From Bacteroidota bacterium (lineage in GTDB: Bacteria > Bacteroidota > Bacteroidia > Chitinophagales > Chitinophagaceae): a DNA stretch of 64,000 nt. Position numbers and translations under genes: made by a program. The stretch covers positions 62,001-126,000 of the forward strand of contig JAFDXY010000018.1 of NCBI GenBank assembly GCA_018267725.1, given 5' to 3'. Under the pieces are notes generated by a model. The model searched no databases, was not told the origin of the DNA, and saw nothing but the letters and a program-made list of their open reading frames with translations. Below are positions 8,626 to 18,535 of this stretch, one piece after another (positions within the stretch are counted from its first letter, which is position 1; the number at the start of each line of letters is the position of its first letter).

Positions 8626-10035
8626 TTATTGAATACTATAAGTATAATAACCCGAATTACTTAGATTTATTGTAACGGTTTTGGTTCCTGCTGTTAATGC
8701 ACTGTTTTTGGTTGCATCACCAATATTATTTCCTCCATAAGATAGTGTACCAATTGCAGAACCGCCAGCATCTCCTAAATTAATTGTCCAATCATTGTTT
8801 GCACGAATTTTAAATTGGTCTCCTGCTGCTACGGTAATGGTTCCAGTCCATGTGTTTGAAGATGCGTTGTATGTCATAGGAATATCTGTACTCCAACCAC
8901 TGGCAGCAAAACTTCCAATTAAACTCCAGCTTATTTGAGTGGCCGACCATTTATTGGTATTAGTGTTAGCTGTTAAATAATAATAGCCTGCAGTTGCTAC
9001 ATTTAAATTACCTCCGCTTGTACTTAAATTACCTCCGCCGGCATCTCCGTAATTAGTGCCACTCCATGTAGGAGTGCTTGTTAATTTAAATCCACCGGTT
9101 GTTGTTATATTAAAATATCCTTCATATTTACCATCATTATTTACAGATGCAATGGCTCCTGCATTAGCAGGATTCCATCCTTGATAATCTCCGGGAACAT
9201 ATAATAATCCGAATACTTTTACAGGTACTACCGAAAATTTTCCTTTTTGAAAATCAACAGTTATAGTGTACATACCGGTTGCTGCAGGTGCAGGAATATT
9301 GCTTCCGCCAGAAGTATAAAATCCAAAATCTCCACCGGCACTTAAACCTGTTACACTTGCATCTGCTACTGCATATTTACTACTCCAATCTCCGTTTACG
9401 GGTAATAGTAAATATTGTTTTCCGCCGTTTAAATAAAATGTTCCTTGATAGGTTGTGGTATTTAATTGTGTAAATTGTTGTGTTGGTACAGGTACCGGAT
9501 TATTCCATCCGCCGGCAGATGCATCTCCTACTATAAATAATTTTCCGGAAGAAGGTACTTGTACTTTAGGAGGCACCAAATAGGTTTTAAAATTAATTAC
9601 AAGTGTGTTTGATTTTAATTGCTCGTTATTATTGCCTTGAGATGATGTAATTCTAACATCAATATTATAAGCAGTATTGTAAGCAAAACCATAATTTAAT
9701 AAAATAGTATTTATTTGTTTAGCCGTAAAAGAAGCAGTGCGTGTACCAATTACTATGGTAGTAGTTTCTTTGGCAAAATTTCTTCCCGAAGAATCTATTT
9801 CAATAATATATTTTACGGTAGAAGAATCAACTGAATAATTTGGATTACTCCAAGTTAAGGTTAATGCTACTTTGTCTGAATCTGAAACAGCAGGGGCAAT
9901 AGTAGTGGCCGAAGCAGCTAAAGTTACTGCTGTGCCATTGCTATACACCTGTAAATCGCCAATCTTTTTTTCGCAGGCTACAAAAAATATTGTTGCCAGA
10001 AATGCGAAGGTTAATAATTTAAAAATATTTTTCAT
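8626..10035 (-). CDS. SusE/SusF-type starch-binding outer-membrane lipoprotein
   Basis: Lipoprotein (FFVAC, Cys21) with an N-terminal SusE immunoglobulin-like domain at about residues 30-150, then three carbohydrate-binding-like beta domains. The first (about 165-275) has the GWNNPVPVPTQQF pattern shared with the neighbouring lipoprotein; the second begins LLYVPGDYQGWNPA; the third begins WSLIGSFAASGW. Repeated GDAGG loops and exposed Trp residues suit starch binding. In Bacteroides thetaiotaomicron SusE and SusF are surface starch-binding lipoproteins that help hold glucan near SusCD; the same role is inferred here. Last gene of the operon, 25 bp after its paralogue, followed by a strong terminator. 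The multi-domain layout is closer to SusF, the N-terminus to SusE. Confidence 0.88.
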   Translation of the reverse strand: MKNIFKLLTFAFLATIFFVACEKKIGDLQVYSNGTAVTLAASATTIAPAVSDSDKVALTLTWSNPNYSVDSSTVKYIIEIDSSGRNFAKETTTIVIGTRTASFTAKQINTILLNYGFAYNTAYNIDVRITSSQGNNNEQLKSNTLVINFKTYLVPPKVQVPSSGKLFIVGDASAGGWNNPVPVPTQQFTQLNTTTYQGTFYLNGGKQYLLLPVNGDWSSKYAVADASVTGLSAGGDFGFYTSGGSNIPAPAATGMYTITVDFQKGKFSVVPVKVFGLLYVPGDYQGWNPANAGAIASVNNDGKYEGYFNITTTGGFKLTSTPTWSGTNYGDAGGGNLSTSGGNLNVATAGYYYLTANTNTNKWSATQISWSLIGSFAASGWSTDIPMTYNASSNTWTGTITVAAGDQFKIRANNDWTINLGDAGGSAIGTLSYGGNNIGDATKNSALTAGTKTVTINLSNSGYYTYSIQ

Positions 10036-10060
10036 ATCTTATTATTTAAGTTTTGAGAAG

Positions 10061-10900
10061 TTATTGTTTGGTTACTATGAATTTGCCTCTCTGAAAATCT
10101 ACATCAATTTTGTAAGTTCCGTTTGTTGTTGGACCAGGGAAATTATCATTCCAATCATAACCAAAATCTCCACCAATATTTCCATCGGGAGGAGAGGTTG
10201 TTTTGTTGCAAGCAAACTTGTGTCCCCAATCTCCATTTAACGGAAGAAACAAATATTCTTGCCCACCAATAAGGGTAACGGTAATTGTATAAAACGTAGT
10301 ACTTACTTTGGTAAATTGTTGGCTTGGTACAGGTACCGGATTACTCCAACCACCGGCAGTTGCACTTCCAACTAAATATAAATTACCGGTTGTAGGTGGT
10401 GCTACTTTAGGAGGTATGGCATAAGGTGTTACTGTAAATTTTAAAACGTTTGAAACTAATTTAGTAGCAGTTGTATTATTAATAGTTGCCGTAACTCTTA
10501 TTTCAATGTTATGTGCCATTGTAGTGTTTAATAACAACTGGTTTAATAAATAATCATTTAAACTGCTTTGCGAAATTGATACACCTAAATCTTTGCTGAA
10601 TGAAAGCGTTTTTTTATTAGGATTGGTGAAGTTTGCCCCCGAAGTATCTATTTCAACTAAATAAGATACATCTTGTGAACTAATGCCCGATGCAAATTGA
10701 TATGCAGGATTTGTCCAAGAAAGTTTTACGGCTTCGTTGGCGGCAGTGCTATAAGCTAAAGGAATGGTTGTGCTTACAGAGGCGGTTAATACCGGAGCGG
10801 TACCACCCTGATATACATCCATTGCCTGATCTTTTTGGCAAGACCACAGCATACTTACTGTTGCACTTAGCAATAAGAGGTTGGTTAATAATTTTTTCAT
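10061..10900 (-). CDS. susE: SusE-type lipoprotein
   Basis: 279-aa lipoprotein (WSC, Cys21) with the SusE N-terminal domain and a single C-terminal carbohydrate-binding-like domain carrying GWSNPVPVPSQQF and GGDFGYDWNDN. It is a clear paralogue of the next gene: the shared domain aligns block by block and the DNA still carries a near-identical stretch around GGTACAGGTACCGG at about 10325 and 9484. It is 32 bp downstream of susD. The likely role is surface binding of starch or a related alpha-glucan alongside SusCD. The binding specificity is inferred from the adjacent GH13 enzyme, not shown. Confidence 0.88.
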   Translation of the reverse strand: MKKLLTNLLLLSATVSMLWSCQKDQAMDVYQGGTAPVLTASVSTTIPLAYSTAANEAVKLSWTNPAYQFASGISSQDVSYLVEIDTSGANFTNPNKKTLSFSKDLGVSISQSSLNDYLLNQLLLNTTMAHNIEIRVTATINNTTATKLVSNVLKFTVTPYAIPPKVAPPTTGNLYLVGSATAGGWSNPVPVPSQQFTKVSTTFYTITVTLIGGQEYLFLPLNGDWGHKFACNKTTSPPDGNIGGDFGYDWNDNFPGPTTNGTYKIDVDFQRGKFIVTKQ

Positions 10901-10932
10901 AATAATATTTTTAAAAATTTAATATTTTATTA

Positions 10933-12522
10933 TTAGTATCCGGTGTTTTGTTTAAGATTGGTGTTAGCAGATACATCTGCAGATGGTAAAGGATAAAGGT
11001 TTCTGAAATCGGCAACGGCAGCACCATCTTTTACTCCACCTTTCCAAGGCCATAAATAAGCATTGGTTGTAAATTTTCCGTATCGAATTAAATCTGTACG
11101 GCGAAAACCTTCCCAATACAATTCTCTTGAGCGTTCATCTAAAATAAAATCTGTAGTAAGTTGTATGCCTGTAATGTTGCCAGATGCATTGCCATAAGCT
11201 CTTTGCCTAATTGCATTTATATAACCAAGTGCTGTTGCAATATCTCCACCTGCTCCGCCGCGTAAAACAGCTTCTGCATAAATAAAATACATTTCGGGTA
11301 ATCTAAATAAAGGCATATCAATATCAACAAAAGTTAAGTTAGATCCTGTAACTCCACCTCTTGTTTTGTTTATAAATTTAGTTACCGCATAACCATCTGT
11401 AAATACGGTTAAATCATTAATATCTATGTTTTGCCCGCTGGTATAGAATTGAGAACGTTTATCGGCAGTGCCTGTAACATCTGGAAATAATTGCGGTAGT
11501 TTTTTTGTACAACGAATACCGCCCCAACCACCATCAATACCATAGTTTGATGCAGTCATAGAACCACCAACGGCTGCATGTGTTAAGAAGGTAGTACCTC
11601 CGTATGTTTGTGTTTTAGTTCCATCGTAATTAATTGTAAAAATAAATTCGTTGGTATTTAAATTATTATCGGCTAACATTAACCAATTATAATTAGGTGT
11701 TAAAGTATATCCGGCATTAATAACTTTTGAAGCATAGGTTATAGCGTCTGTCCATCTTGCGGTACCTGTATATACTTGTGCATTTAAATAAATTCTTGCT
11801 AACAAAGCCCATTCTGCTGCTTTATCTGCACGGCCATATTCGTTAGTTTTGGGTGCTAATAAATCTGCATCAATAGCTTTTAATTCACTTTCTATATATG
11901 TAAATAAATCTGCACGTTTAATTTGTTTTGGAAGAAAAGTACCTATTGCATCGTTTTCTGTTGCAAAAGGTGGGTTTCCAAATAAATCCATTAAGATAGA
12001 GTATTGATAGGCTCTTAAAAATCTTGCTTCGGCTTTGTATTTGCGAATGGCATCGGCATCTGTTCCTATTATACCTCTGCTTGCCAAATTTGCATCGGAG
12101 CATTGATTAATAAAATCATTACATAAAGTAATTTGATAAGATGAACGATAGTAAACTCCTTTTAACATTGGGTTATCAGAAGTCCAATTCATTTTATGAA
12201 AATCTTGAATGCCGGGGTCTCCCCATGCAACAACTGCTTCATCTGTACTTAACTCTTGTGCTTTCCAGTATAAACGGAAAAAATCAGAAGTACCTTCATC
12301 AATTCCTTGAACATCTCCATTGCCTGCCGGGCCTGCATTTCCTGTTAGTGCAAAGCTTCCGTAAACTTTGGCAAAAGCTTGTTTGTACCCTGCCGGTGTA
12401 CTGTAAACAATGGCAGCAGTAACATCGTTGGTTGGTGCTAAGTCAAGGTTTTTCTGACAAGAAACTAATAGCCCTGCCATTAGCCCTGTAACTAACCATT
12501 TTTTTATAATATTATTTTTCAT
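10933..12522 (-). CDS. susD: SusD/RagB family nutrient-binding outer-membrane lipoprotein
   Basis: 529-aa SusD homologue: lipobox LLVSC (Cys22), then the alpha-helical TPR scaffold. Typical family blocks are visible: AEARFLRAYQYSILMDLFG, AAEWALLARIYL, and the C-terminal ILDERSRELYWEGFRRTDLIRYGKF with YPLP near the end. SusD caps the SusC transporter on the cell surface and hands over oligosaccharides. It follows susC by 29 bp and precedes susE by 32 bp. Ligand predicted to be an alpha-glucan because a GH13 enzyme shares the operon; this is an inference from context. Confidence 0.96.
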   Translation of the reverse strand: MKNNIIKKWLVTGLMAGLLVSCQKNLDLAPTNDVTAAIVYSTPAGYKQAFAKVYGSFALTGNAGPAGNGDVQGIDEGTSDFFRLYWKAQELSTDEAVVAWGDPGIQDFHKMNWTSDNPMLKGVYYRSSYQITLCNDFINQCSDANLASRGIIGTDADAIRKYKAEARFLRAYQYSILMDLFGNPPFATENDAIGTFLPKQIKRADLFTYIESELKAIDADLLAPKTNEYGRADKAAEWALLARIYLNAQVYTGTARWTDAITYASKVINAGYTLTPNYNWLMLADNNLNTNEFIFTINYDGTKTQTYGGTTFLTHAAVGGSMTASNYGIDGGWGGIRCTKKLPQLFPDVTGTADKRSQFYTSGQNIDINDLTVFTDGYAVTKFINKTRGGVTGSNLTFVDIDMPLFRLPEMYFIYAEAVLRGGAGGDIATALGYINAIRQRAYGNASGNITGIQLTTDFILDERSRELYWEGFRRTDLIRYGKFTTNAYLWPWKGGVKDGAAVADFRNLYPLPSADVSANTNLKQNTGY

Positions 12523-12551
12523 AATTATTTTATTTAATGTGTTTTACTGAA

Positions 12552-15551
12552 TTAAAAATCAATATTTGCACTTAAAGCAAATATTCTTGGACGTGGATAA
12601 AAGTTGTTATCTATACCTCCATTAATTTCAGGATCAACACCTTTGTAATTGGTAATAACAAATGCATTTTGAACAAAAGCACCTATTCTTAAATTAGCTT
12701 TATTGTTTAATACTTTACCAAAATTGTAGTTAATGTTTATGTTATCCATTCTTAAGAATGAAGCATTTTGTACATAATAATCTGATAAGAAGTATTGTGA
12801 ACCGTTTCCGCTAAAATTTGTTTTTAATAAATCGGTTGAGCCATTAGCTAAAAAACCAAGTGGGTTTAAAATATTTCTTGAAACACCAGTGCTTGATGCA
12901 ACGTTGTTATACATATAGTTACCAATATTTGCCCTCAGTACAAAACCACCACTCCATTGTTTATATGCAATGGTTGAATTAACACCTAAAAATACAGTTG
13001 GGTCTGGGCTTTTGTATTTGTATAAATCTTTATCATTTACAATTCCGTCTCGGTTTCTATCGGCAAATAAATTATCAATTGGGTTTCCTGCTTTATCATA
13101 TACTTGTTGATATACATAGAATGAATTGCGTGGAAAACCAACTGCATTAATTTGTATGGTATTACCTGTACCACCGGCAATTCCTCCTGTTAAAGCTCCG
13201 GGATAATTAGGATCGTTTGAAACGGTTAGCTTAGTTATTTTATTTTCATTGTAGGTAATGTTAAAACCAAAATCCCATCTTACATCTTTTGTTAGAACAG
13301 GGGTTGTATTTAATGTAAACTCTACTCCTCTGTTTTCCATGCTTCCAATGTTTGCAACAATAGTATTAGAGAAGTTTGATAATGCAGGTTGTGTAACAGC
13401 ATTTAATAAATCGGTTGTGTTTTTATAATAAACTTCTATGGTGCCGTTTATTCTGTTATTTAATATTCCAAAATCTAAAGCTGCATTATAGGTTTCTGTT
13501 TGCTCCCATTTGCGGTTGGCATAATACCCGCCGGGTCTATACATTTGGTAGAATGTATTTCCTAATTGATATTGAGCTGTTGTATTACTTAAACTGTAAT
13601 AAGAAATATAATCGTAATTACCAATGCCATCTTGCTGGCCGGTAATACCATAACCTAAACGAAGTTTTAAATCACTTATCAGTTTTGAATTCTTCATAAA
13701 AGATTCTTCTTTTATATTCCAAGCAAGTGCAGCCGAAGGGAAGTTTGCAAATCTATAAGCAGGACTAAATCTTGAAGAGCCATCTCTACGAATAGTTGCA
13801 GTTAGCATATATTTATTTTTATATGCATAAAACAATCTTCCAAAATAAGAGATAATAGTATTGCGTGGTTCGTTGTAAGGATAAGTTGGGTCTGAATTTT
13901 TTACTTTAGTACCATCTGCAAAATAATCTGCATAATTATAATTGGTACTTAAATAATCATTGTATTCATAACCACCTGTAATATCAATACGGCTGTTGAT
14001 TGATTTAAGATCTTTTGTATAATTTAAATAAGCTTGTAAAAATTTGTTAGAAGTTATTTGTTTGTATTGTGTGTTCTGACCGCTTTTGTAAGTATTGCTT
14101 GCATCTTGTGCACGGTAGTAAGAACTTGCTGCACTATCTGAAACATACACGGTTCCTTCTCCTTTAGATAAATCATACATCACATTTACTTTAGCGTGTA
14201 AGTCTGGTAAGAAATGAAATTTATAATCTATTTGTGCACTACCTACACTTCTTTGCACGGTGCTTTTATCGTTACGCAACATTAAAAGGCTTAAAGGGTT
14301 TCTTGGTGTTAAACTTTTTAAACCAGATGCTGTTGTGGGGTCAAGCCATTCCCAATAACCACCATATCTTTTATTGCCTGAATATACAGGTTGTGTGGGG
14401 TCAAACGTTACGGCTGCACCAATTGCTCCTTCGTTAGCAAATCTGTTATTACTTACTGCTCCTAACAAACTTAAATTAACAGTTAAATGGTCATCAAAAA
14501 ATTTTGGCGAAACGTTTATTGATAAAGTTGTACGTTGAATATTTCCTGTTTTTAAAATTCCATCTTGATTTAAAAAACCACCTGAAATACGGTAGGGCAT
14601 TTTAATTGATTTTATGGTGCCCGATACACTTAAATTATTATCGCTGGCAAATGCTGATTGATAAATTTGATTTTGCCAATCTGTACTTGCATTTCCCATT
14701 AATGCTTTTAAAGCATTTGAACCTGTAGCGTTTACATAACTACGAAATTGATCTGCACTTAATACATCTACTTTTTTTGCTAAAGTTGAAAGGCTTGCCT
14801 GAGTTGAAAAATTAAAAACAGGCTTTCCGCTTTTCCCTTTTTTAGTTGTAATAATTATTACACCGTTTGAGCCTCTTGCACCATAAATGGCAGTTGCAGA
14901 TGCATCTTTTAATATATTAAAACTTTCTATATCATTTGGATTGATTAATGATAAAGGATTAGCTACACCACTAATTCCATTGTTGCTTAATGGAACACCA
15001 TCAACCACAATTAACGGAGAGTTGCTGGCAGATAATGAAGAGCCGCCTCTAATACGAATGGTGCTACCACTACCCGGAGCTCCGCTGTTTGAAGTAACTT
15101 GTACACCTGCAACTTTTCCTGAAATTAATTGCTCGGGTGTTGATATAACACCTTTGTTAAAATCTTTTGTAGTTACAACTGCAACAGAACCTGTTAAATC
15201 TTTTTTGCGAGCAGTACCATATCCAATAACTACTACTTCATTTAAATTTGAACTTACTTCTTCAAGCATTACATTAACAGACCCCGAGCCAATAGCAACT
15301 TCTTTATTGGCATAACCAATAGATGAAATAACTAATGTTTTTGCTGTTGATGGGGTTTTTAACGTAAAAGAACCATCGGTAGTTGTTGATGTTCCTAATT
15401 TAGTTCCTTTTACTAATACAGAAGCTCCTGCAATTGGGCTTCCGGTTTTTAAATCAGTTACTTTTCCTGTAACTGTTTTTTCTTGTGCAAAAGTGGCTAT
15501 ACTAAAACATAGTAGCGGCAACACTAATGCAAGCAGTCGTTTTACATTCAT
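12552..15551 (-). CDS. susC: SusC/RagA family TonB-dependent transporter
   Basis: 999-aa outer-membrane transporter: signal peptide (cut after TFA near residue 22), CarboxypepD_reg-like domain at about 27-105 (VTGKVTDLKTGSPIAGASV), TonB-box-like EVVVIGYGT at about 105-113, plug domain with TPEQLISGKVAGVQV and IRGGSSLS, and SusC signature KDASATAIYGARGSNGVIII. The rest is the 22-strand barrel, ending in aromatic-rich strands with a final IDF. It imports oligosaccharides across the outer membrane using TonB energy (TonB/ExbBD not in the window). It is 60 bp downstream of the GH13 gene and directly before susD, the standard SusCD order. Confidence 0.97.
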   Translation of the reverse strand: MNVKRLLALVLPLLCFSIATFAQEKTVTGKVTDLKTGSPIAGASVLVKGTKLGTSTTTDGSFTLKTPSTAKTLVISSIGYANKEVAIGSGSVNVMLEEVSSNLNEVVVIGYGTARKKDLTGSVAVVTTKDFNKGVISTPEQLISGKVAGVQVTSNSGAPGSGSTIRIRGGSSLSASNSPLIVVDGVPLSNNGISGVANPLSLINPNDIESFNILKDASATAIYGARGSNGVIIITTKKGKSGKPVFNFSTQASLSTLAKKVDVLSADQFRSYVNATGSNALKALMGNASTDWQNQIYQSAFASDNNLSVSGTIKSIKMPYRISGGFLNQDGILKTGNIQRTTLSINVSPKFFDDHLTVNLSLLGAVSNNRFANEGAIGAAVTFDPTQPVYSGNKRYGGYWEWLDPTTASGLKSLTPRNPLSLLMLRNDKSTVQRSVGSAQIDYKFHFLPDLHAKVNVMYDLSKGEGTVYVSDSAASSYYRAQDASNTYKSGQNTQYKQITSNKFLQAYLNYTKDLKSINSRIDITGGYEYNDYLSTNYNYADYFADGTKVKNSDPTYPYNEPRNTIISYFGRLFYAYKNKYMLTATIRRDGSSRFSPAYRFANFPSAALAWNIKEESFMKNSKLISDLKLRLGYGITGQQDGIGNYDYISYYSLSNTTAQYQLGNTFYQMYRPGGYYANRKWEQTETYNAALDFGILNNRINGTIEVYYKNTTDLLNAVTQPALSNFSNTIVANIGSMENRGVEFTLNTTPVLTKDVRWDFGFNITYNENKITKLTVSNDPNYPGALTGGIAGGTGNTIQINAVGFPRNSFYVYQQVYDKAGNPIDNLFADRNRDGIVNDKDLYKYKSPDPTVFLGVNSTIAYKQWSGGFVLRANIGNYMYNNVASSTGVSRNILNPLGFLANGSTDLLKTNFSGNGSQYFLSDYYVQNASFLRMDNININYNFGKVLNNKANLRIGAFVQNAFVITNYKGVDPEINGGIDNNFYPRPRIFALSANIDF

Positions 15552-15611
15552 AATTGTTGTGTTTACTGGTTTACAAGTAAAAAGTTTAATATATTAAATA
15601 GTTAGTTGTTT

Positions 15612-18503
15612 TTATTTTGCTATCATAAATTTTTCTGTTTTTTTAATTCCGTTTATTGTTAATTCTAACAAATACAATCCGCTACTTAATGTTTGTGCTG
15701 CAAAACCATTTGTGTTTAAACTAATGGTTTGTGTTCCTTTGGGTTTGAAAGAATTAACTAATGTTGCTATATTATTTCCGTTAAAATTTTTTATACTTAT
15801 TGTTACATTACCACTTTGTGGAATGGTGTATTGAATATTGGCATTATTATAAATAAGGTTGGGAGTAATATTTAGTTGTATGTTGTTTTCTGTTGTTGAA
15901 GGTGTATTGTTAATAGCTGTAACAACTGAATTATTAATATTTCTGTTTGTATAAACATAATATTCTCCGGGTTGTAGTGTTATGTTTTCTGCATTGCCTG
16001 TTGCTGTACGGCTTGTGTTACCTAAATAACTATAGTAAGTACCCGATGTAGGAAATGTAACAGAACCTGTTTGAGTGGTTACATCAAAATTTCCTATTAC
16101 AACAACTTTTAATGAATCATCATTTAATATTAATGATTTGAATAAACCTGAAGTATTCCATGTAACATTATTAGTTGTAAATGCAGTAAAATAATTTGGT
16201 GTTAGTTTTAGTTTAATAAGTTTTGTATAAACATCAAACAATGCTTTTCGGTTTGTGTTGTTATAAAAATCCCACCGTATGGGTTTTGCATCTGTTCTAC
16301 AATTAGTATTTATAGATAAATCTGCACAAGTGTTTATAGAATAATGATAACCTAATTCTCCAAATTGCCATAACATTTTTGGGCCGGGTATTATTGCCCA
16401 AAACGCTGTTGCCATAGCATTTCTATTTAATGCAGTAACGGTATCTTTTATATTGTATGAACCATTGCTGTTGCCATAGTTTATATTTTTATACATTAAT
16501 CTTTCTTCATCGTGGCTTTCTTGATAGGTAACTAAAAACGGATTAGTCCATCCTCTGTTTTTTGAAATTCCATCACTAATATCAGAACCGCTTGCATAAC
16601 CCATTGTACTTTGGTTAAAACTGTAATTGCTGTTTCCCCATAATAACATGCCGTAATTAGATAATTCTATTTCTTCGGAATTGGCTGCAAAATGTTCTAA
16701 TATGCAAATTGAGTTTAAAGAAACGGCTTGCATGGTATCATAAATTCTTTTCCAAATAGCTATTCGGCTTGCATCGTAAGCACTCCATGCATTTACATCG
16801 GTTGGGTTGTTGGTTTGTGTAAATCCTTTTGATAAATCCCATCTAAAACCATCTAATTTATAATTGGTTAACCAATGCCTTACAACTCTGGCAACTAAAT
16901 CTTTGGTAGCTTGTGCTTCGTGATTAAAGTCGTTACCTACATTGTATGGATGTGTTGCCGTAACATTTAACCACGGGTTGTTTGCTGCCGGGCGGTTGTT
17001 GGCTGTATCCCAATACATTTGAGCTTGTGGTGCACTGTTCATGCAATGGTTCATTACTAAATCCATAATTACCGCCATACCTTGTTTGTGGCATTCATCT
17101 ATAAATTGTTTAACGGCTGTTTCGGTGCCATAATATTTATCGGGTGCAAAAAAGAAATTAGGATTGTAGCCCCAACTTATATTTCCTTCAAATTCACTGA
17201 AAGGCATTATTTCTATAGCATTAACACCTAAGCGTTTTAAATAAGTAAGTGTATCTTTTAATGTTTGAAAATTGTGTGCAGCAACAAAGTCTCTTACTAA
17301 TAATTCATATATAACTAAATTTTTTTTATTAGGGCGTGTATATGATGTGGCTGTCCATGTATAAGTTGGTTTTGCAGTTTGTAAAATACTTACTATGCCT
17401 ATTGCTTTCCCTGCCGGATATGCTTTTAATGACGGATAAGTTGAAGAAGGAATATAACTATCATTGTATGAGTCTAATATTTTTTCAGTATTGTAATCTG
17501 CTACTTTTAAACTATTGTCAATATAGTATTGATAGGCATATTCTGTACCCGGAGTAAGCCCTGTAATTCTTACCCAAAAACGGCTGCCATCGGGTGTTTT
17601 ATTCATTTGTGTGGCAAGCGTTTCAGCCCAATTATTAAAATCTCCTATTACCGAAATTTTATTTTTGTTAGGTGCATATAAAACCAGTGTAACAGAAGTA
17701 TCGCCACTTTCGTAATTAATACCATCTTTTACGTTTGGTGGTAAAGCAGCAATATTTGTTCCGCCACTTACTAAAAAACTAACAGTATCTCTTGAAACAA
17801 TTGTACCGTTATTGGATTCTGCAATAATTTGTTGTGTACCTATTGTTGTAATAGTTGTATTAGCAGATATTGTTGATGCACTACTTGCTGTATTTATTTG
17901 TGTGCCGTTAAAATAAATTTTTAAGGTAGAAGATTGGCTTGCGTTGGCGGTAATATTAATATTATCGGTTAAATTTTTAGTAATGGTTTCGGGAGATAAT
18001 ATATAGTTGGGTTGGCGAAGTGGGTTATCTATTCTAACATATAATCCGTTATCATAAACAGGAATGTACATATCACTTCCATCTGTATTTGCTAACTTTT
18101 TGGTACCAGCTCCGTTACGAAACAGAATAGCAATTTTTAAAATTTTTTCTGATGAATTTGTAATTCCAAAAAAACTTCTTAAACCACCCGTAATAGTAAA
18201 CTTCCATTGGTTAGCACCCGCAGAAGTACATTGTGCTAATGTATTGTTAGTACCCCATACACAATAAGCAGGTACATATTTCCAGTCTGACGCACTGCTA
18301 CTTAAAGAAGTAATTACACCTATATGAACATAAACATCTGTAACGGGCGTATAATTATTTAAACCCTGATTGCCTTTTGTAGCATCTGCTGTAATAGTAA
18401 TAGTTGAAGAGGTTTCTTGAATAAATGTAGGAGACCAATTTAATAACTGGGCATTTACTTGCAGTAAACAACAACCGAAAATAATTGTAAGAATAAATCT
18501 CAT
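15612..18503 (-). CDS. GH13 alpha-amylase-family enzyme with type IX secretion sorting domain
   Basis: 963-aa secreted enzyme. Signal peptide (about 1-18), N-terminal beta domains, a CBM48/E-set-like module around 265-360 (ISVIGDFNNWAE), then the GH13 catalytic barrel from about 390. The four GH13 regions are intact: DLVMNH (Asp481-His486), GFRWD with nucleophile Asp556, ILEHF with acid/base Glu603, and SHDEE with Asp665. The last 80 or so residues form a T9SS type A sorting domain (LSSGLYLLELT, ending in KTEKFMIAK), so the enzyme should be exported through PorSS and attached or released at the surface. It is the first gene of the starch operon. It probably hydrolyses starch, glycogen or pullulan; exact bond specificity is not decided by the motifs. 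Confidence 0.93.
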   Translation of the reverse strand: MRFILTIIFGCCLLQVNAQLLNWSPTFIQETSSTITITADATKGNQGLNNYTPVTDVYVHIGVITSLSSSASDWKYVPAYCVWGTNNTLAQCTSAGANQWKFTITGGLRSFFGITNSSEKILKIAILFRNGAGTKKLANTDGSDMYIPVYDNGLYVRIDNPLRQPNYILSPETITKNLTDNINITANASQSSTLKIYFNGTQINTASSASTISANTTITTIGTQQIIAESNNGTIVSRDTVSFLVSGGTNIAALPPNVKDGINYESGDTSVTLVLYAPNKNKISVIGDFNNWAETLATQMNKTPDGSRFWVRITGLTPGTEYAYQYYIDNSLKVADYNTEKILDSYNDSYIPSSTYPSLKAYPAGKAIGIVSILQTAKPTYTWTATSYTRPNKKNLVIYELLVRDFVAAHNFQTLKDTLTYLKRLGVNAIEIMPFSEFEGNISWGYNPNFFFAPDKYYGTETAVKQFIDECHKQGMAVIMDLVMNHCMNSAPQAQMYWDTANNRPAANNPWLNVTATHPYNVGNDFNHEAQATKDLVARVVRHWLTNYKLDGFRWDLSKGFTQTNNPTDVNAWSAYDASRIAIWKRIYDTMQAVSLNSICILEHFAANSEEIELSNYGMLLWGNSNYSFNQSTMGYASGSDISDGISKNRGWTNPFLVTYQESHDEERLMYKNINYGNSNGSYNIKDTVTALNRNAMATAFWAIIPGPKMLWQFGELGYHYSINTCADLSINTNCRTDAKPIRWDFYNNTNRKALFDVYTKLIKLKLTPNYFTAFTTNNVTWNTSGLFKSLILNDDSLKVVVIGNFDVTTQTGSVTFPTSGTYYSYLGNTSRTATGNAENITLQPGEYYVYTNRNINNSVVTAINNTPSTTENNIQLNITPNLIYNNANIQYTIPQSGNVTISIKNFNGNNIATLVNSFKPKGTQTISLNTNGFAAQTLSSGLYLLELTINGIKKTEKFMIAK

Positions 18504-18517
18504 ACAATGAAGTGGGA

Positions 18518-18532
18518 TTGCAAACGTTACAA
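18518..18532. promoter_or_regulatory. Possible LacI-type operator half-conserved site
   Basis: TTGCAAACGTTACAA, 15-29 bp before the GH13 start. The core GCAAACGTT matches one half and the centre of LacI/GalR-family operators of the TGCAAACGTTTGCA type, but the second half is imperfect. Weak on its own; listed because it sits in the leader of a sugar-use operon. Confidence 0.25.
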
Positions 18533-18535
18533 CAA

